64,000 bases of DNA from Nitrospira sp. SG-bin1 (GTDB lineage: Bacteria; Nitrospirota; Nitrospiria; Nitrospirales; Nitrospiraceae): positions 1-64,000 of the forward strand of contig LVWS01000019.1 of NCBI GenBank assembly GCA_002083365.1, written 5' to 3'. The notes beneath the pieces are model-generated. The model was not told the DNA's origin. It was given only the letters and a program-made list of their open reading frames with translations, and searched no databases. Position 1 is the first letter of the stretch. Every line of letters starts with the position of its first letter. A program made the translations under genes and the position numbers. Shown piece by piece: positions 1 through 8,963 of the stretch.

Positions 1-89
1 TGGCGGACGTGATCTGGAACAACGCGCCGAAGAGTATCCTGGATCCGTTCCCCAGCCAGGTGAACCCCAACGCCAAGGCCGGGTACTAA
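1..89 (+). CDS. C-terminal fragment of an unidentified protein
   Basis: An open frame enters from the left edge (first full codon at position 3) and stops at TAA 87-89, giving 28 residues ending in NPNAKAGY. It is followed by a convincing terminator hairpin, which supports a real gene end. The fragment is too short to assign a family; no function is claimed. Confidence 0.6.
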   Translation, partial: ADVIWNNAPKSILDPFPSQVNPNAKAGY

Positions 90-141
90 GTAATAGTTCA
101 AGCTTTCGCGCGTTCGAGACTAAATAGGTAGCGGTAAAAGG

Positions 142-180
142 GGCCGGCCCGGATGTCTGGGCCGGCTTCTGTGTTTTGTT
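142..180 (+). terminator. Rho-independent terminator
   Basis: An eight-base GC-only stem (143-150 pairs with 159-166), extendable by wobble pairs, with a short loop, followed by a T-rich stretch to 180. It lies 50 bases after the stop of the truncated upstream gene. The 180-355 stretch holds no gene I can support. Confidence 0.75.
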
Positions 181-355
181 ATGTACCGTCCTCGCTCGTA
201 CTTAAAAACGTGCCTAGAGATGGGAGGTCTACTGTCTAATGAAGCATGGCGGGGGAGGCCGCTTCGCTAAAAGCAATTTCTCTGCGTTCTGGATATTGGT
301 TTAGGGAAAGCAGTCTGGCCGCACCGGTGGGCAAGTGCTTGTGTCATCGGCATAA

Positions 356-1198
356 TCATATTGGCTCATTCTTACGAGCATGAAAGGGACAGCCCCAGGT
401 CTCTAGAACGGCCCGCCCAGAATATTGACGTGCCTCCGAGTTTTCCCCAAAGCTAGCTAGCATTGGGTTTATCGAGCCCTGGAAGGCCAGCTCCCGCGTC
501 CGAACCGTCTGTTTCATTGTTTCAAATTTTCCACGTGCGCGAAGGCGAGTGAATTGCTCATGAAGGTTGAATACCATGATGGGATAAGGGGTCGTTCGTG
601 CCAGACGTGAGGATTGGGGATGCATGCCGATGACATACATTGCTCGCCCGCCGATGCTGAATGAGAAGTGATGGCTCTGCGGGTCGGAGTCGACGTTCTT
701 GTCCCAGCTAAAGAAATCGGAATCAAGAGTGTGCATGGCTTGAAGCTGTTTCCACAGCAAATCTTCGAAATGCTCTTCCGTCTGGGTATCCGGCCCGCGG
801 AACATAGCGATGAAGGTAATGAAGTGGTCATCCACGACGGGAAACTCATGGCAGAAGTCATAGAGATCATGACAAACACCACGTACCGCGCTATCGCAAG
901 CGAGGTGCGGGTATAACCCGAAGCGATAGCTATTTCGACTGAACGCAGAAATCGCCCCAACGCAAGGATAGAACTGGCCCAAGACCTTTTGCCGCAATTG
1001 GGTATGCGCTTCAATAAGGTCGGGATCGATGAGCGCGTCAGGAGCGAGCGGGCGCATAACCGCCTGACCCTGGAAGGCGGCATAGCTCGAAAATCGGCTT
1101 GCCGCTGGATCGACCGACAAAGGATTCCACGGCAGCTTATCTGCGCCGGTTATAATGCCGTTCTCCGGTAGCGGTCGATGATGGAAGTCTGGTTCCAT
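356..1198 (-). CDS. GntA/YqcI-YcgG family haem-dependent N-oxygenase homologue
   Basis: About 280 residues matching the YqcI/YcgG family (includes GntA, a haem enzyme that N-hydroxylates arginine-derived substrates in guanitoxin synthesis). Seen: FYPCVGAISAF and YRFGLYP blocks, CHDLYDFCHEFP, FVSFIAMF-like strand (HFITFIAMFRGP), HFSFSIGGRAMYVIGMHP, FNLHEQFTRLR, GSINPMLASFGE and a C-terminal WGCPFH. These blocks span the whole family length, so the gene looks intact. The frame could begin at 1282, but the ATG at 1198 has GCGAGG about 8 bases upstream and leaves the usual short N-terminus. It stands alone between a terminator and a tRNA, with no biosynthetic partner in view, so the substrate is unknown. 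Family assignment is firm; the reaction in this organism is inference. Confidence 0.8.
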   Translation of the reverse strand: MEPDFHHRPLPENGIITGADKLPWNPLSVDPAASRFSSYAAFQGQAVMRPLAPDALIDPDLIEAHTQLRQKVLGQFYPCVGAISAFSRNSYRFGLYPHLACDSAVRGVCHDLYDFCHEFPVVDDHFITFIAMFRGPDTQTEEHFEDLLWKQLQAMHTLDSDFFSWDKNVDSDPQSHHFSFSIGGRAMYVIGMHPQSSRLARTTPYPIMVFNLHEQFTRLRARGKFETMKQTVRTRELAFQGSINPMLASFGENSEARQYSGRAVLETWGCPFHARKNEPI

Positions 1199-1648
1199 GG
1201 TAAAACCTCGCGGATATCCTGAATCCAAAACAATGTCTACTGACACGGTAGAGGCGTTTTCTTCGCCGGCCGTAACAAGCACTTACCCCTGCGTCACAGG
1301 GGTTACCTTCCGCCATCTGGGTTCAACCGACAATAGTGCTTTGGATTTGGATAGCGCTACTTTAGTATTCCGAATATGTACGTATTCAAAGCGTGGCCAC
1401 TGTTCATAAAACAGAAATTGTTGGGAGATAATCAGGCCATATCAATCGACCGATAGAGGCGAGAGGACCCCCTAGAGGGTGTTTGAGGGGGCCCGAGGCG
1501 ACTGACAAAGCTTCCCATGCCGTTCGCTCACGGTAAAAAACAGGAAGTAGTGGAGCCGACAGCGCGAGAACGAGTTATGAGTTAGTAGAAGGAGATTCGA
1601 CGATCAATTATAGATGAGGATTGATGTGATGAAGAGAGGAAGAAGATG
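1199..1648. other. Intergenic stretch without a supported gene
   Basis: Between the GntA-like gene start and the initiator tRNA I find no ORF with codon or family support. A C-rich/G-rich imperfect hairpin lies near 1470-1495; nothing else stands out. Confidence 0.5.
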
Positions 1649-1725
<77 letters not shown>

Positions 1726-1730
1726 TCCGG

Positions 1731-1760
1731 ATGCTAACAAAGCGTTGAAGATCAAGTCAA
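1731..1760 (-). promoter_or_regulatory. Possible promoter of the initiator tRNA
   Basis: On the minus strand TTGACT (1760-1755) and TAGCAT (1736-1731) are 18 bases apart. The same TTGAC-N18-TAGCAT layout precedes tRNA-Val at 11586-11615. The -10-like box is only five bases from the mature tRNA end, which would put transcription start at or inside the tRNA, so the true -10 may differ. Confidence 0.3.
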
Positions 1761-1813
1761 GTTAAGACGTGGGCCTGATTGCATTCTTCTTACTACGATG
1801 TTAAAGCGAAGGC

Positions 1814-2755
1814 ATGCGGATCGTTTTCATGGGCACTCCAGAATTTGCTGTCCCGTCGCTCGAAGCACTCCTTCGATCCGATGATCACGTGGTCGGAGTG
1901 GTGTCGCAACCGGATCGCCCCAAGGGCAGGGGGCATCAGCTCGTCGCTCCGCCTGTGAAACTCGTCGCAGAGCGTGCTGGTATTCCTGTCCTGCAGCCGC
2001 TTAAGATTCGGACACCGGAATTTTTGCAAGCCCTGTCAGCCTGGCAGCCGGATCTGATTGCCGTCGCGGCCTATGGACGTATTCTGCATACACCGATCCT
2101 TCAACTTCCCCCGATGGGTTGTGTAAATGTGCATGGCTCGCTGCTGCCGAAATATCGGGGTGCCGCTCCTGTCCAGTGGGCCGTCATCAACGGCGAAACC
2201 GAAACGGGCATTACCACGATGTTGATGGACGAAGGGATGGATACAGGTCCCATGCTGCTCCAAGCGAAATTGACGATCCTGCCCGACGATACGGCTGGGA
2301 CGTTGGCACCTCGTCTGGCGGAGTTGGGAGGGCCGTTGCTTGTCGACACGATCACACAGCTGAAAGCCGGAACGCTGATACCGAAGAAACAAGACGATGG
2401 GCAGGCGACCTTGGCGCCGCTTTTGAAAAAGGAAGATGGTCTGATTGATTGGACGATGAATGCGCCGGCACTTGTCAATCGAGTGCGAGGGCTTTCTCCT
2501 TGGCCGGGGGCCTATACATTTTTCGGCGCCGAACGGTGGAACATCTGGAAGGCGATTCCTCACGCGGGTATGACAACCGATAAGCCGGGCACAATCGTCA
2601 TGGTGAACAAACAATCCATCGTGGTGGCAACAGGCGAGGGACTTGTCGACATCCGTGAGATCCAGGCGGCCAATTCGAAACGTATGACAGTGCCCCAATT
2701 CTTGACTGGGCACCGCGTCACGGCTGGTATGCACTTGGGGTCACCGTCTGCATAA
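1814..2755 (+). CDS. fmt: Methionyl-tRNA formyltransferase
   Basis: Transfers a formyl group from 10-formyl-tetrahydrofolate to Met-tRNA(fMet) in the cytoplasm for translation initiation. The 313-residue protein begins MRIVFMGTPEFAVPSL and carries the family blocks PDRPKGRG, the hydrolase/formyltransferase signature around NVHGSLLPKYRGAAPVQWA, GETETGITTM, MDEGMDTGPML and a C-terminal OB-like domain. Length is normal. It heads a plus-strand run fmt-rsmB-rpe-pheS-pheT and is divergent from the initiator tRNA gene. The usual neighbour def (peptide deformylase) is not seen here. Confidence 0.97.
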   Translation: MRIVFMGTPEFAVPSLEALLRSDDHVVGVVSQPDRPKGRGHQLVAPPVKLVAERAGIPVLQPLKIRTPEFLQALSAWQPDLIAVAAYGRILHTPILQLPPMGCVNVHGSLLPKYRGAAPVQWAVINGETETGITTMLMDEGMDTGPMLLQAKLTILPDDTAGTLAPRLAELGGPLLVDTITQLKAGTLIPKKQDDGQATLAPLLKKEDGLIDWTMNAPALVNRVRGLSPWPGAYTFFGAERWNIWKAIPHAGMTTDKPGTIVMVNKQSIVVATGEGLVDIREIQAANSKRMTVPQFLTGHRVTAGMHLGSPSA

Positions 2756-2795
2756 CCCTGCTCTTCAGAGCAATAATTGTTTCTTGCCCTCGGCT

Positions 2796-4217
2796 ATGAC
2801 CTCCCAAAGAACGTTGAGCCCAGATGCCATGGGGCTGTCTTCCCGCTCTGTTGCTCTCTCGACTCTCCTCTCCTACCAACGAGCTGATGATGCCCTTGAG
2901 GAGCTGATTGAACAACATATCAAGTCGATTTCCCAGCATCGTGACCGTTCGCTGGCTATGGAACTGGTGTACGGGGTTCTGCGGCGACAGGAGATGATCG
3001 ATTGGAGACTTGGGTCAGTCCTGGACAAACCGCTCCTCAGATTGCCTGTCGTCGTTCAAATGTTACTGCGGCTTGGAGCCTATCAGCTGCTGTTCCTGGA
3101 TCGAATTCCTGCTTCCGCGGCGGTGAACGAGACCGTCCGGTTGACGAAGTCGCACGCCAAAAAACTCGGCCGCGACTGGAGTGGCTTGGTGAATGGAGTT
3201 CTACGCAACCTTATCCGTCTGCCGGTGCCGCCTCTCCCGGACCCCGCAACCCATCCGGCTCAATCGTTGTCAGTGCGGTATGGAATCCCAGTATGGTTGA
3301 CAGAGCGGTGGATCGACCGACTGGGGCTTGAACAAGCGGAGTCGGCCTGTCGAGCAAGTAGCACGATTCCGAACGTCATCCTTCGAGTGAACTCGAATCG
3401 ACTCACCAGGGAAGAGTTCTTGGCTCGGCTAGGACAAGCAGATGTGGCGGCTCATCCGACGGCTGTCAGTCCTGTAGGCGTGGCGTTGGAAAAAGGTCAG
3501 GATGTGACGTCGTTGCCAGGGTTCCAGGCGGGCGACTTCTACGTGGAAGATGAAGCGGCTCAGCTCATTCCTCCGATTCTAGACCCGCAACCGGGTGAGA
3601 GTATTTTAGATGCCTGCGCCGCTCCAGGTGGCAAGACGACGCACCTTGCCGAACTCATGGGTGATCGCGGAACCATCTATGCCGTTGATCGCAAAGCCTC
3701 TCGATTGGATCTGCTCCGCCAGAATTGCCAACGACTAGGCATTCAGAGCGTCGTGCCGATCGTCGGTGATGTGAGACTGCCGGCCGAATGGTCTGGTCTG
3801 ATTCCAAGCCAGGTGAACCTCCAGAGCGGGCTGCCGCCGTTCGATCGTATCCTGGTGGATGCGCCTTGTAGCGGGATGGGCGTGCTGCGCCGACACCCTG
3901 AAGCGAAGTGGCGGAAGGACAGTTCAATCTTCTCCAGACACCAGAAACTTCAAGCTGACATTCTCGCATCGGTGGCTTCCTGCTTGCGACCCGGTGGGGT
4001 GCTGGTCTATAGTACCTGTTCGACAGAAACGGAAGAGACGGAAGAGGTGATCACCCGTTTTTGCGAGGCCAATTCTGGATGGATGCGGGAATCTGTGGCG
4101 CCGTGGCTTCCCATCACCGCTCTCCCCTTTGTGACCATCTCCGGCGCGCTCTCCACCATGGGTAACGAATACGGGATGGACGGCTTTTATGCCGCCCGTC
4201 TACGAAAGAAGAGGTAA
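2796..4217 (+). CDS. rsmB: 16S rRNA (cytosine-967-C5)-methyltransferase
   Basis: Methylates C967 of 16S rRNA using S-adenosylmethionine. The N-terminal third is a NusB-like RNA-binding helical domain (AMELVYGVLRRQEMIDWRL; NETVRL); the C-terminal part is the RNA m5C methyltransferase fold with DACAAPGGKTTHLAE, DAPCSGMGVLRRHPE and the catalytic YSTCS cysteine. Length (473 residues) is slightly above typical. A TTG at 2784 could start the frame, but the ATG at 2796 is preferred. Its TAA stop overlaps the rpe ATG by one base, indicating translational coupling. Confidence 0.93.
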   Translation: MTSQRTLSPDAMGLSSRSVALSTLLSYQRADDALEELIEQHIKSISQHRDRSLAMELVYGVLRRQEMIDWRLGSVLDKPLLRLPVVVQMLLRLGAYQLLFLDRIPASAAVNETVRLTKSHAKKLGRDWSGLVNGVLRNLIRLPVPPLPDPATHPAQSLSVRYGIPVWLTERWIDRLGLEQAESACRASSTIPNVILRVNSNRLTREEFLARLGQADVAAHPTAVSPVGVALEKGQDVTSLPGFQAGDFYVEDEAAQLIPPILDPQPGESILDACAAPGGKTTHLAELMGDRGTIYAVDRKASRLDLLRQNCQRLGIQSVVPIVGDVRLPAEWSGLIPSQVNLQSGLPPFDRILVDAPCSGMGVLRRHPEAKWRKDSSIFSRHQKLQADILASVASCLRPGGVLVYSTCSTETEETEEVITRFCEANSGWMRESVAPWLPITALPFVTISGALSTMGNEYGMDGFYAARLRKKR

Positions 4218-4918
4218 TGGGTCACCCAATTCATATTGCACCCTCGATTCTTTCAGCGGACTTCGCGCGATTGGCTGAAGAAGTGGCCGCCGTGGAACGG
4301 GCCGGTGCCGACCTCATCCATGTCGACGTGATGGACGGGCATTTCGTGCCGAACCTCACGGTGGGGCCGCCCATTGTCGAAAGCCTGAAGAAAGTCACCA
4401 AGTTGCCGCTCGACGTTCATTTGATGATCACCAATGCCGATGCGTTCATCCCCGAGTTTGTGGATGCCGGCGCCGACTATCTCACGGTCCATGTGGAAGC
4501 GTGTCCTCACCTTCACCGGACGATTCAGTCGATTAAGGAACGGGGAGTGAAGGCTGGAGTCACACTGAATCCCGCCACTCCACTCACATCGCTCCAAGAA
4601 ATCTTAGGCGATGTCGATCTGGTCTTGATCATGTCGGTCAATCCTGGGTTCGGTGGGCAGACCTTCATCCCATCGGTCCTCAAGAAGATCGCCGAGGCGC
4701 GGCGGATCCTCGATCACATCAACAGCCACGCACTGCTTGAAGTGGACGGCGGCGTCAAGGCGGAGAACGCTCGCGAGATCGTGGCGGCCGGGGCGAGGGT
4801 TCTCGTCGCAGGATCTGCCATTTTCTGCCAAGGTGACTATACGGCCACCATTGCAGCCATACGGGCAGCCGGAGAGACGGCCGCCTTGCCGGCGTCACGC
4901 GCTGCAGTCCATCAATAG
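4217..4918 (+). CDS. rpe: Ribulose-phosphate 3-epimerase
   Basis: Interconverts ribulose-5-phosphate and xylulose-5-phosphate in the pentose phosphate pathway. The 233-residue TIM barrel shows IAPSILSADFARL, the metal-binding HVDVMDGHFVPN, DVHLMI, TVHVEA, the SVNPGFGGQ phosphate loop and EVDGGVK plus VAGSAIF. The start overlaps the rsmB stop. A C-terminal Ala/Arg-rich extension of about ten residues follows the fold. No anomaly. Confidence 0.97.
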   Translation: MGHPIHIAPSILSADFARLAEEVAAVERAGADLIHVDVMDGHFVPNLTVGPPIVESLKKVTKLPLDVHLMITNADAFIPEFVDAGADYLTVHVEACPHLHRTIQSIKERGVKAGVTLNPATPLTSLQEILGDVDLVLIMSVNPGFGGQTFIPSVLKKIAEARRILDHINSHALLEVDGGVKAENAREIVAAGARVLVAGSAIFCQGDYTATIAAIRAAGETAALPASRAAVHQ

Positions 4919-4927
4919 GCGGATTGG

Positions 4928-6493
4928 GTGGATATCTCCGCACTCATCGACAGTCTGCACCCTCTCGAAATCAAAGTACTCATGGCTTTGGGACTTCGTC
5001 CCCCGGGAACTGCTCTGGACAGCGAACAGTTGGCGAGCGCAGCCGAGCTGGAGCCATCCCAATTGAGCATGGCGGTGGAATGGCTGTTGGCCAAGTCGCT
5101 CGTCACGGTGCAGACGGAAACGGTCACTCCTATCGTCTCGCTGACGAAAATCGGGGAAGAGTATCATCAGACAGCTTCACCCCTCGAACGAGTCTTGGCG
5201 GCTGCGCGGGAAGCGACCGGAACGGGGAGAAGGCTGACCATTCCCGATCTTCAGTCGCAAGGAGGACTGGAGCCTTCCGATGTCAGTAAAGCTGTAGGAC
5301 GACTCAAAAAAGAAGGGGCGATCCTGATCATTCAGGGTGGGTGTATCGAGACAACAGGTCGTCCAAGTCCGACAGCCGAGGCACTTCGAACCCTCCTGGG
5401 AGAAATATATGGCTCTTCGAAAGAGCTGAAGAGCTTTGCTGAAACTCATCGGCAGATTATCGAAGACTATGCGGTAAAACGGGGCAATGCCAAGGAGCCG
5501 TTCCGGATTGACGATCGGGTAACCCGATCCTTTGCCTTGTCGGCCGAGGGGGCTGGTGCCGTGGCGCAGCTGCTCAAACAAGGAATTGCCGAGGAAGTAT
5601 CACAAGTGACTCCTGACTTGTTGAAGGACGGGAGTTGGCGCCAGAAGCGATTTCGAAAGTACACGATCAGTCTGCGTCCGCCTCGTATCGGAACCGGAAA
5701 GAAACATCCGTATCGGGAATTTCTCGACACGGTCAAAGCCAAGCTAGTGAGCATGGGCTTTCAAGAGATGCGGGGAGCGCTGGTCGAAACGGAGTTCTGG
5801 GACATGGATGCCCTGTTCATGCCGCAGTTCCATCCGGCCCGGGACATCCATGACGTCTATTTTGTCAAGGAACCCCGTCATACCACCGCCGTGGACGAGC
5901 CGTTCTTGTCGCGTGTCGCCAAGGTGCACGAGAACGGCGCGGAAACCGGTTCCACGGGGTGGGGCTATTCGTTCGATGTGCATCGGGCCAAACGGTTGGT
6001 GTTGCGGAGTCAGGGTACGGCGGTGTCGGCTCGTACGCTTGCCGCCTCACCCAATATTCCGGGGAAGTACTTTTCAATCGCCCGGTGTTTTCGCTATGAC
6101 CAAGTCGATGCCACCCACGCAACGGATTTTTTCCAGGTCGAGGGCATCGTGCTGGGAGAAGACATCAATTTCAGGACGCTGTTGGGGCTCCTGAACTTGT
6201 TCGCCCGGGAGGTGGCACAGGCGAAAGAAGTGAAGTTCTTACCGGCCTATTTCCCGTTTACCGAACCGTCGGTCGAGTTGCATGTGCGGCATCCCCGCTT
6301 GGGATGGATGGAGCTTGGCGGCGCCGGTCTCTTTCGTCCGGAAGTCACATTGCCGCTCGGCGTCACGGTGCCCGTCATCGCCTGGGGGTTGGGGCTTGAT
6401 CGCATGGCCATGGTGGCGTTGGGTATCCATGACATTCGCGAGCTCTTCACCGACAACCTGGAATTGATCCGCACCACCAGAGGACTATTCTAA
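4928..6493 (+). CDS. pheS: Phenylalanyl-tRNA synthetase alpha subunit, archaeal/eukaryotic type
   Basis: Catalytic subunit charging tRNA-Phe. At 521 residues it is far longer than the usual bacterial PheS (about 340) and has the archaeal/eukaryotic layout: roughly 230 residues of winged-helix-like modules (two clear repeats near residues 20-80 and 95-145) in place of the bacterial coiled coil, then the class II catalytic core with the EFWDMDALFMPQFHPARD stretch, RSQGTAVSARTL, YFSIARCFRYD (motif 2), DFFQVEG and the GLGLDRMAM motif 3. GTG start at 4928, nine bases after rpe; pheT follows six bases after the stop. Confidence 0.93.
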   Translation: MDISALIDSLHPLEIKVLMALGLRPPGTALDSEQLASAAELEPSQLSMAVEWLLAKSLVTVQTETVTPIVSLTKIGEEYHQTASPLERVLAAAREATGTGRRLTIPDLQSQGGLEPSDVSKAVGRLKKEGAILIIQGGCIETTGRPSPTAEALRTLLGEIYGSSKELKSFAETHRQIIEDYAVKRGNAKEPFRIDDRVTRSFALSAEGAGAVAQLLKQGIAEEVSQVTPDLLKDGSWRQKRFRKYTISLRPPRIGTGKKHPYREFLDTVKAKLVSMGFQEMRGALVETEFWDMDALFMPQFHPARDIHDVYFVKEPRHTTAVDEPFLSRVAKVHENGAETGSTGWGYSFDVHRAKRLVLRSQGTAVSARTLAASPNIPGKYFSIARCFRYDQVDATHATDFFQVEGIVLGEDINFRTLLGLLNLFAREVAQAKEVKFLPAYFPFTEPSVELHVRHPRLGWMELGGAGLFRPEVTLPLGVTVPVIAWGLGLDRMAMVALGIHDIRELFTDNLELIRTTRGLF

Positions 6494-6499
6494 CCGCTC

Positions 6500-8221
6500 A
6501 TGCCTACCATCACCATCTTCAAGGATGATTTCGAGGCACTTCTCGCGGAGGATCGTCGTGCCGACGGTAGCGTGTCGATCGCTCAGTTGGAGGAGTGGCT
6601 TATGCTCGTGAAGGGCGAGCTGAAGGGGCACAACCCAGAAACCGGCGAGTTGCGCATTGAGCTCCAAGATAGTAATCGTCCAGATCTCTGGTGTTGCGAA
6701 GGGATTGCCAGACAAATTCGCATCAAACGGCAAGGCCGGCTGAAACCCTATTCTTTCTTCACCAACAAGACGAAGTCGCCGCATCTTCTCGTCGTGAAGC
6801 CGGGTATGGAGCAAGTGCGCCCTTATGTGGCGGCCTGTACTGCCAAGGGATATCGGGTGACCGAGAAGGGGTTGGCGCAGTTGATTCAAACGCAGGAAAA
6901 GTTGGCCGACATCTTCGGACGCAAGCGCAAGACCGTCTCCATCGGAATCTATCAGCTGCGGAACATTGTTTTTCCTATAACCTATGAGCTGGTGAAACCT
7001 GATGATGTGCGGTTTACCCCTTTGGGGATGGAAACGGCGATGACTCTGTCGGAAATTCTCATGGTTCACCCAAAGGGGTTGCAGTATGGATCAATCCTGA
7101 CCGTTAAGAGTCTCCTCCCTATTCTCCGAGATGCGAAGGACCAGCCGTTGTCGTTTCCACCGATTATTAATAGCCGGGAAATCGGAGAAGTACGGGTGGG
7201 TGACGATGAGCTCTTCGTTGAAGTGACCGGGACGGACCTTTCCATGGTGATGATTTCGCTGAACATCTTCGCGGCGAATTTGGCAGACCGTGGCGCAAAC
7301 ATCGAGCCGGTGGACATCCAGTATCCAACAAGCACGAAATTAGGCAAACGGGTCAAGACACCGCAAGATCTTGGAAAGCTCAAAACCATTCGGATGAAAG
7401 CGATAGCCCAGGCACTCGGTCAGGATCTGGATGAGACCGTCGTCAAACAAGCGCTTGAGACTTATGGATACGACGTGTCGGCGGAAAAAGGATCTGTGAA
7501 GGCGAAACTTCCGCCATATCGGCAGGATCTGATGCATACGATGGACGTGGTTGAAGACGTTGCCATGAGTCGTGGGTATGCCGAGTTTACCCCGGTTATG
7601 CCAGCGCAGTTTACAGTCGGGGGGGTATCCGAGATTGAACAGATGTCCGATCGATCCCGAGAATTGATGGTGGGGCTGGGCTTTCAGGAAATTATCTCCA
7701 ACATTCTCGGTTCCCCGGAGCACTATTCGGGTTTGATGCGGCTTGACGGCACGGACTGGGGACGGACGGTCGAGGTGGACAATGTCATGTCATTGAGCTT
7801 CTCCTGCCTCCGACAATGGATGCTCCCGTCATTGCTGCGTATTGAGGCAGCGTCGAGCCGCGCGTTCTATCCCCATCGGCTTTTCGAAGCCGGGGACGTA
7901 GCGATTCCCGATGATACCCACGAAATGGGATCCCGAACGGAAACCGTCTTGGGCGTTGTGATTTCTCACGCCGCCACCCATTTTTCAGAAATCCATTCTT
8001 GTCTCGATGTGCTGTTTTACTACCTCGGGAAGGAATACAGCTTGGAATCAGTTCAGCATCCATCGTTTCTCGAAGGCCGCGTCGGTCGCATTCTCGTCGA
8101 GGGTAAGCCTGTCGGCATCATCGGTGAAGTCCATCCGGAAGTCCTCGAACGGTGGCAGATTGCCATGCCGGTCGTCGCGTTCGATGTGAATCTATCGAAG
8201 CTGGTTCAGTCTGCGGAGTGA
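6500..8221 (+). CDS. pheT: Phenylalanyl-tRNA synthetase beta subunit, archaeal/eukaryotic type
   Basis: Partner of PheS in the alpha2-beta2 synthetase. Its 573 residues match the compact archaeal/eukaryotic beta subunit rather than the bacterial one of about 800 residues: no N-terminal tRNA-binding OB (EMAP-II-like) domain and no C-terminal ferredoxin-fold anticodon-binding domain. Seen: B3/4-like region around RNIVFPITYELVKP, the B5 domain near YDVSAEKGSVKAKLPPYRQD and the core-like C-terminus GRILVEGKPVGIIGEVHPEVL. ATG at 6500 follows pheS closely. A strong terminator lies 23 bases past the stop. Confidence 0.92.
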   Translation: MPTITIFKDDFEALLAEDRRADGSVSIAQLEEWLMLVKGELKGHNPETGELRIELQDSNRPDLWCCEGIARQIRIKRQGRLKPYSFFTNKTKSPHLLVVKPGMEQVRPYVAACTAKGYRVTEKGLAQLIQTQEKLADIFGRKRKTVSIGIYQLRNIVFPITYELVKPDDVRFTPLGMETAMTLSEILMVHPKGLQYGSILTVKSLLPILRDAKDQPLSFPPIINSREIGEVRVGDDELFVEVTGTDLSMVMISLNIFAANLADRGANIEPVDIQYPTSTKLGKRVKTPQDLGKLKTIRMKAIAQALGQDLDETVVKQALETYGYDVSAEKGSVKAKLPPYRQDLMHTMDVVEDVAMSRGYAEFTPVMPAQFTVGGVSEIEQMSDRSRELMVGLGFQEIISNILGSPEHYSGLMRLDGTDWGRTVEVDNVMSLSFSCLRQWMLPSLLRIEAASSRAFYPHRLFEAGDVAIPDDTHEMGSRTETVLGVVISHAATHFSEIHSCLDVLFYYLGKEYSLESVQHPSFLEGRVGRILVEGKPVGIIGEVHPEVLERWQIAMPVVAFDVNLSKLVQSAE

Positions 8222-8243
8222 GTGCCGACTTCGTCACAAAATA

Positions 8244-8282
8244 ACCAAAGGGGACACGACACGGTGTCGCGTCCCCTTTGGT
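8244..8282. terminator. Bidirectional terminator between pheT and rplT
   Basis: Near-perfect long inverted repeat: 8244-8255 pairs with 8271-8282, then after one mismatch 8257-8259 pairs with 8267-8269. A-rich and T-rich flanks on both sides fit termination of both convergent operons. Confidence 0.85.
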
Positions 8283-8308
8283 CGGATGCGTTACAGACGC
8301 TTTGCGAG

Positions 8309-8677
8309 TTAGGCTGTCGCAGGCGTGAGATGTTGCTTAGCAAGTCCTACGAGCTGCGCAAACCCCGCAGTGTCTTTGATCGCCATGTCCGAAAGGACCT
8401 TGCGATCGAGGGCAACATTGGCCTTCTTGAGGGCATTGATGAACCGGCCGTAGGTTATACCCTGAGTCCGGACAGCTGCACTAATACGAGCAATCCAGAG
8501 TTGCCGGAAGTCCCGCTTTCGGTTCTTGCGACCCGTGTATGCGTAAGTCAATCCCTTATCAACGCTTTCCGTCGCTGACCGAAAGAGGCGGCTTTTCCCG
8601 CCGTACTGACCTGACGCCAGCTTAATCCGCTTCTTTCGCCGAGCTCTCGTTTTTGGTCCACCCTTTGCGCGAGGCAT
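8309..8677 (-). CDS. rplT: 50S ribosomal protein L20
   Basis: Large-subunit assembly protein binding 23S rRNA. The 122-residue basic protein starts MPRAKGG and contains the family blocks KRIKLASGQYGG, AYTGRKNRKRDFR, LWIARISAA, YGRFINALKKANV and DRKVLSDMAI. Last gene of the minus-strand thrS-infC-rpmI-rplT cluster, ended by the shared terminator. L20 usually autoregulates this operon in other bacteria; no leader structure was proven here. Confidence 0.97.
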   Translation of the reverse strand: MPRAKGGPKTRARRKKRIKLASGQYGGKSRLFRSATESVDKGLTYAYTGRKNRKRDFRQLWIARISAAVRTQGITYGRFINALKKANVALDRKVLSDMAIKDTAGFAQLVGLAKQHLTPATA

Positions 8678-8729
8678 GATTCATTACTCCTTTTGGGTCC
8701 TGAAATTCACAACACTAAACGATCACCGT

Positions 8730-8924
8730 CTATGTATACGGCAGAAGTCGATCCAATGTAGACACTACCGTGGAATCCACCACTGCTGTTCCGCTCAGGC
8801 GGCGCTTCCGGTCGTGCCGTTTGCTGGTCAGTATGTGCCGCTTGCCCGCCTTGCGGCGAACGATTTTACCACTCCCGGTCTTTGTAAAACGCTTACTCGT
8901 CCCTTTATGCGTCTTCATTTTCAT
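8730..8924 (-). CDS. rpmI: 50S ribosomal protein L35
   Basis: Small basic large-subunit protein of 64 residues; KMKTHKGTSKRFTKTGSGKI and the KRHILTSKRHDRKRRL block are diagnostic. It lies between infC and rplT in the standard order, 52 bases before rplT and 39 bases after infC. Confidence 0.97.
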   Translation of the reverse strand: MKMKTHKGTSKRFTKTGSGKIVRRKAGKRHILTSKRHDRKRRLSGTAVVDSTVVSTLDRLLPYT

Positions 8925-8963
8925 GAAAAGATTCCTTTGGTTGAGCGATCAGCGAGCTGCGTG

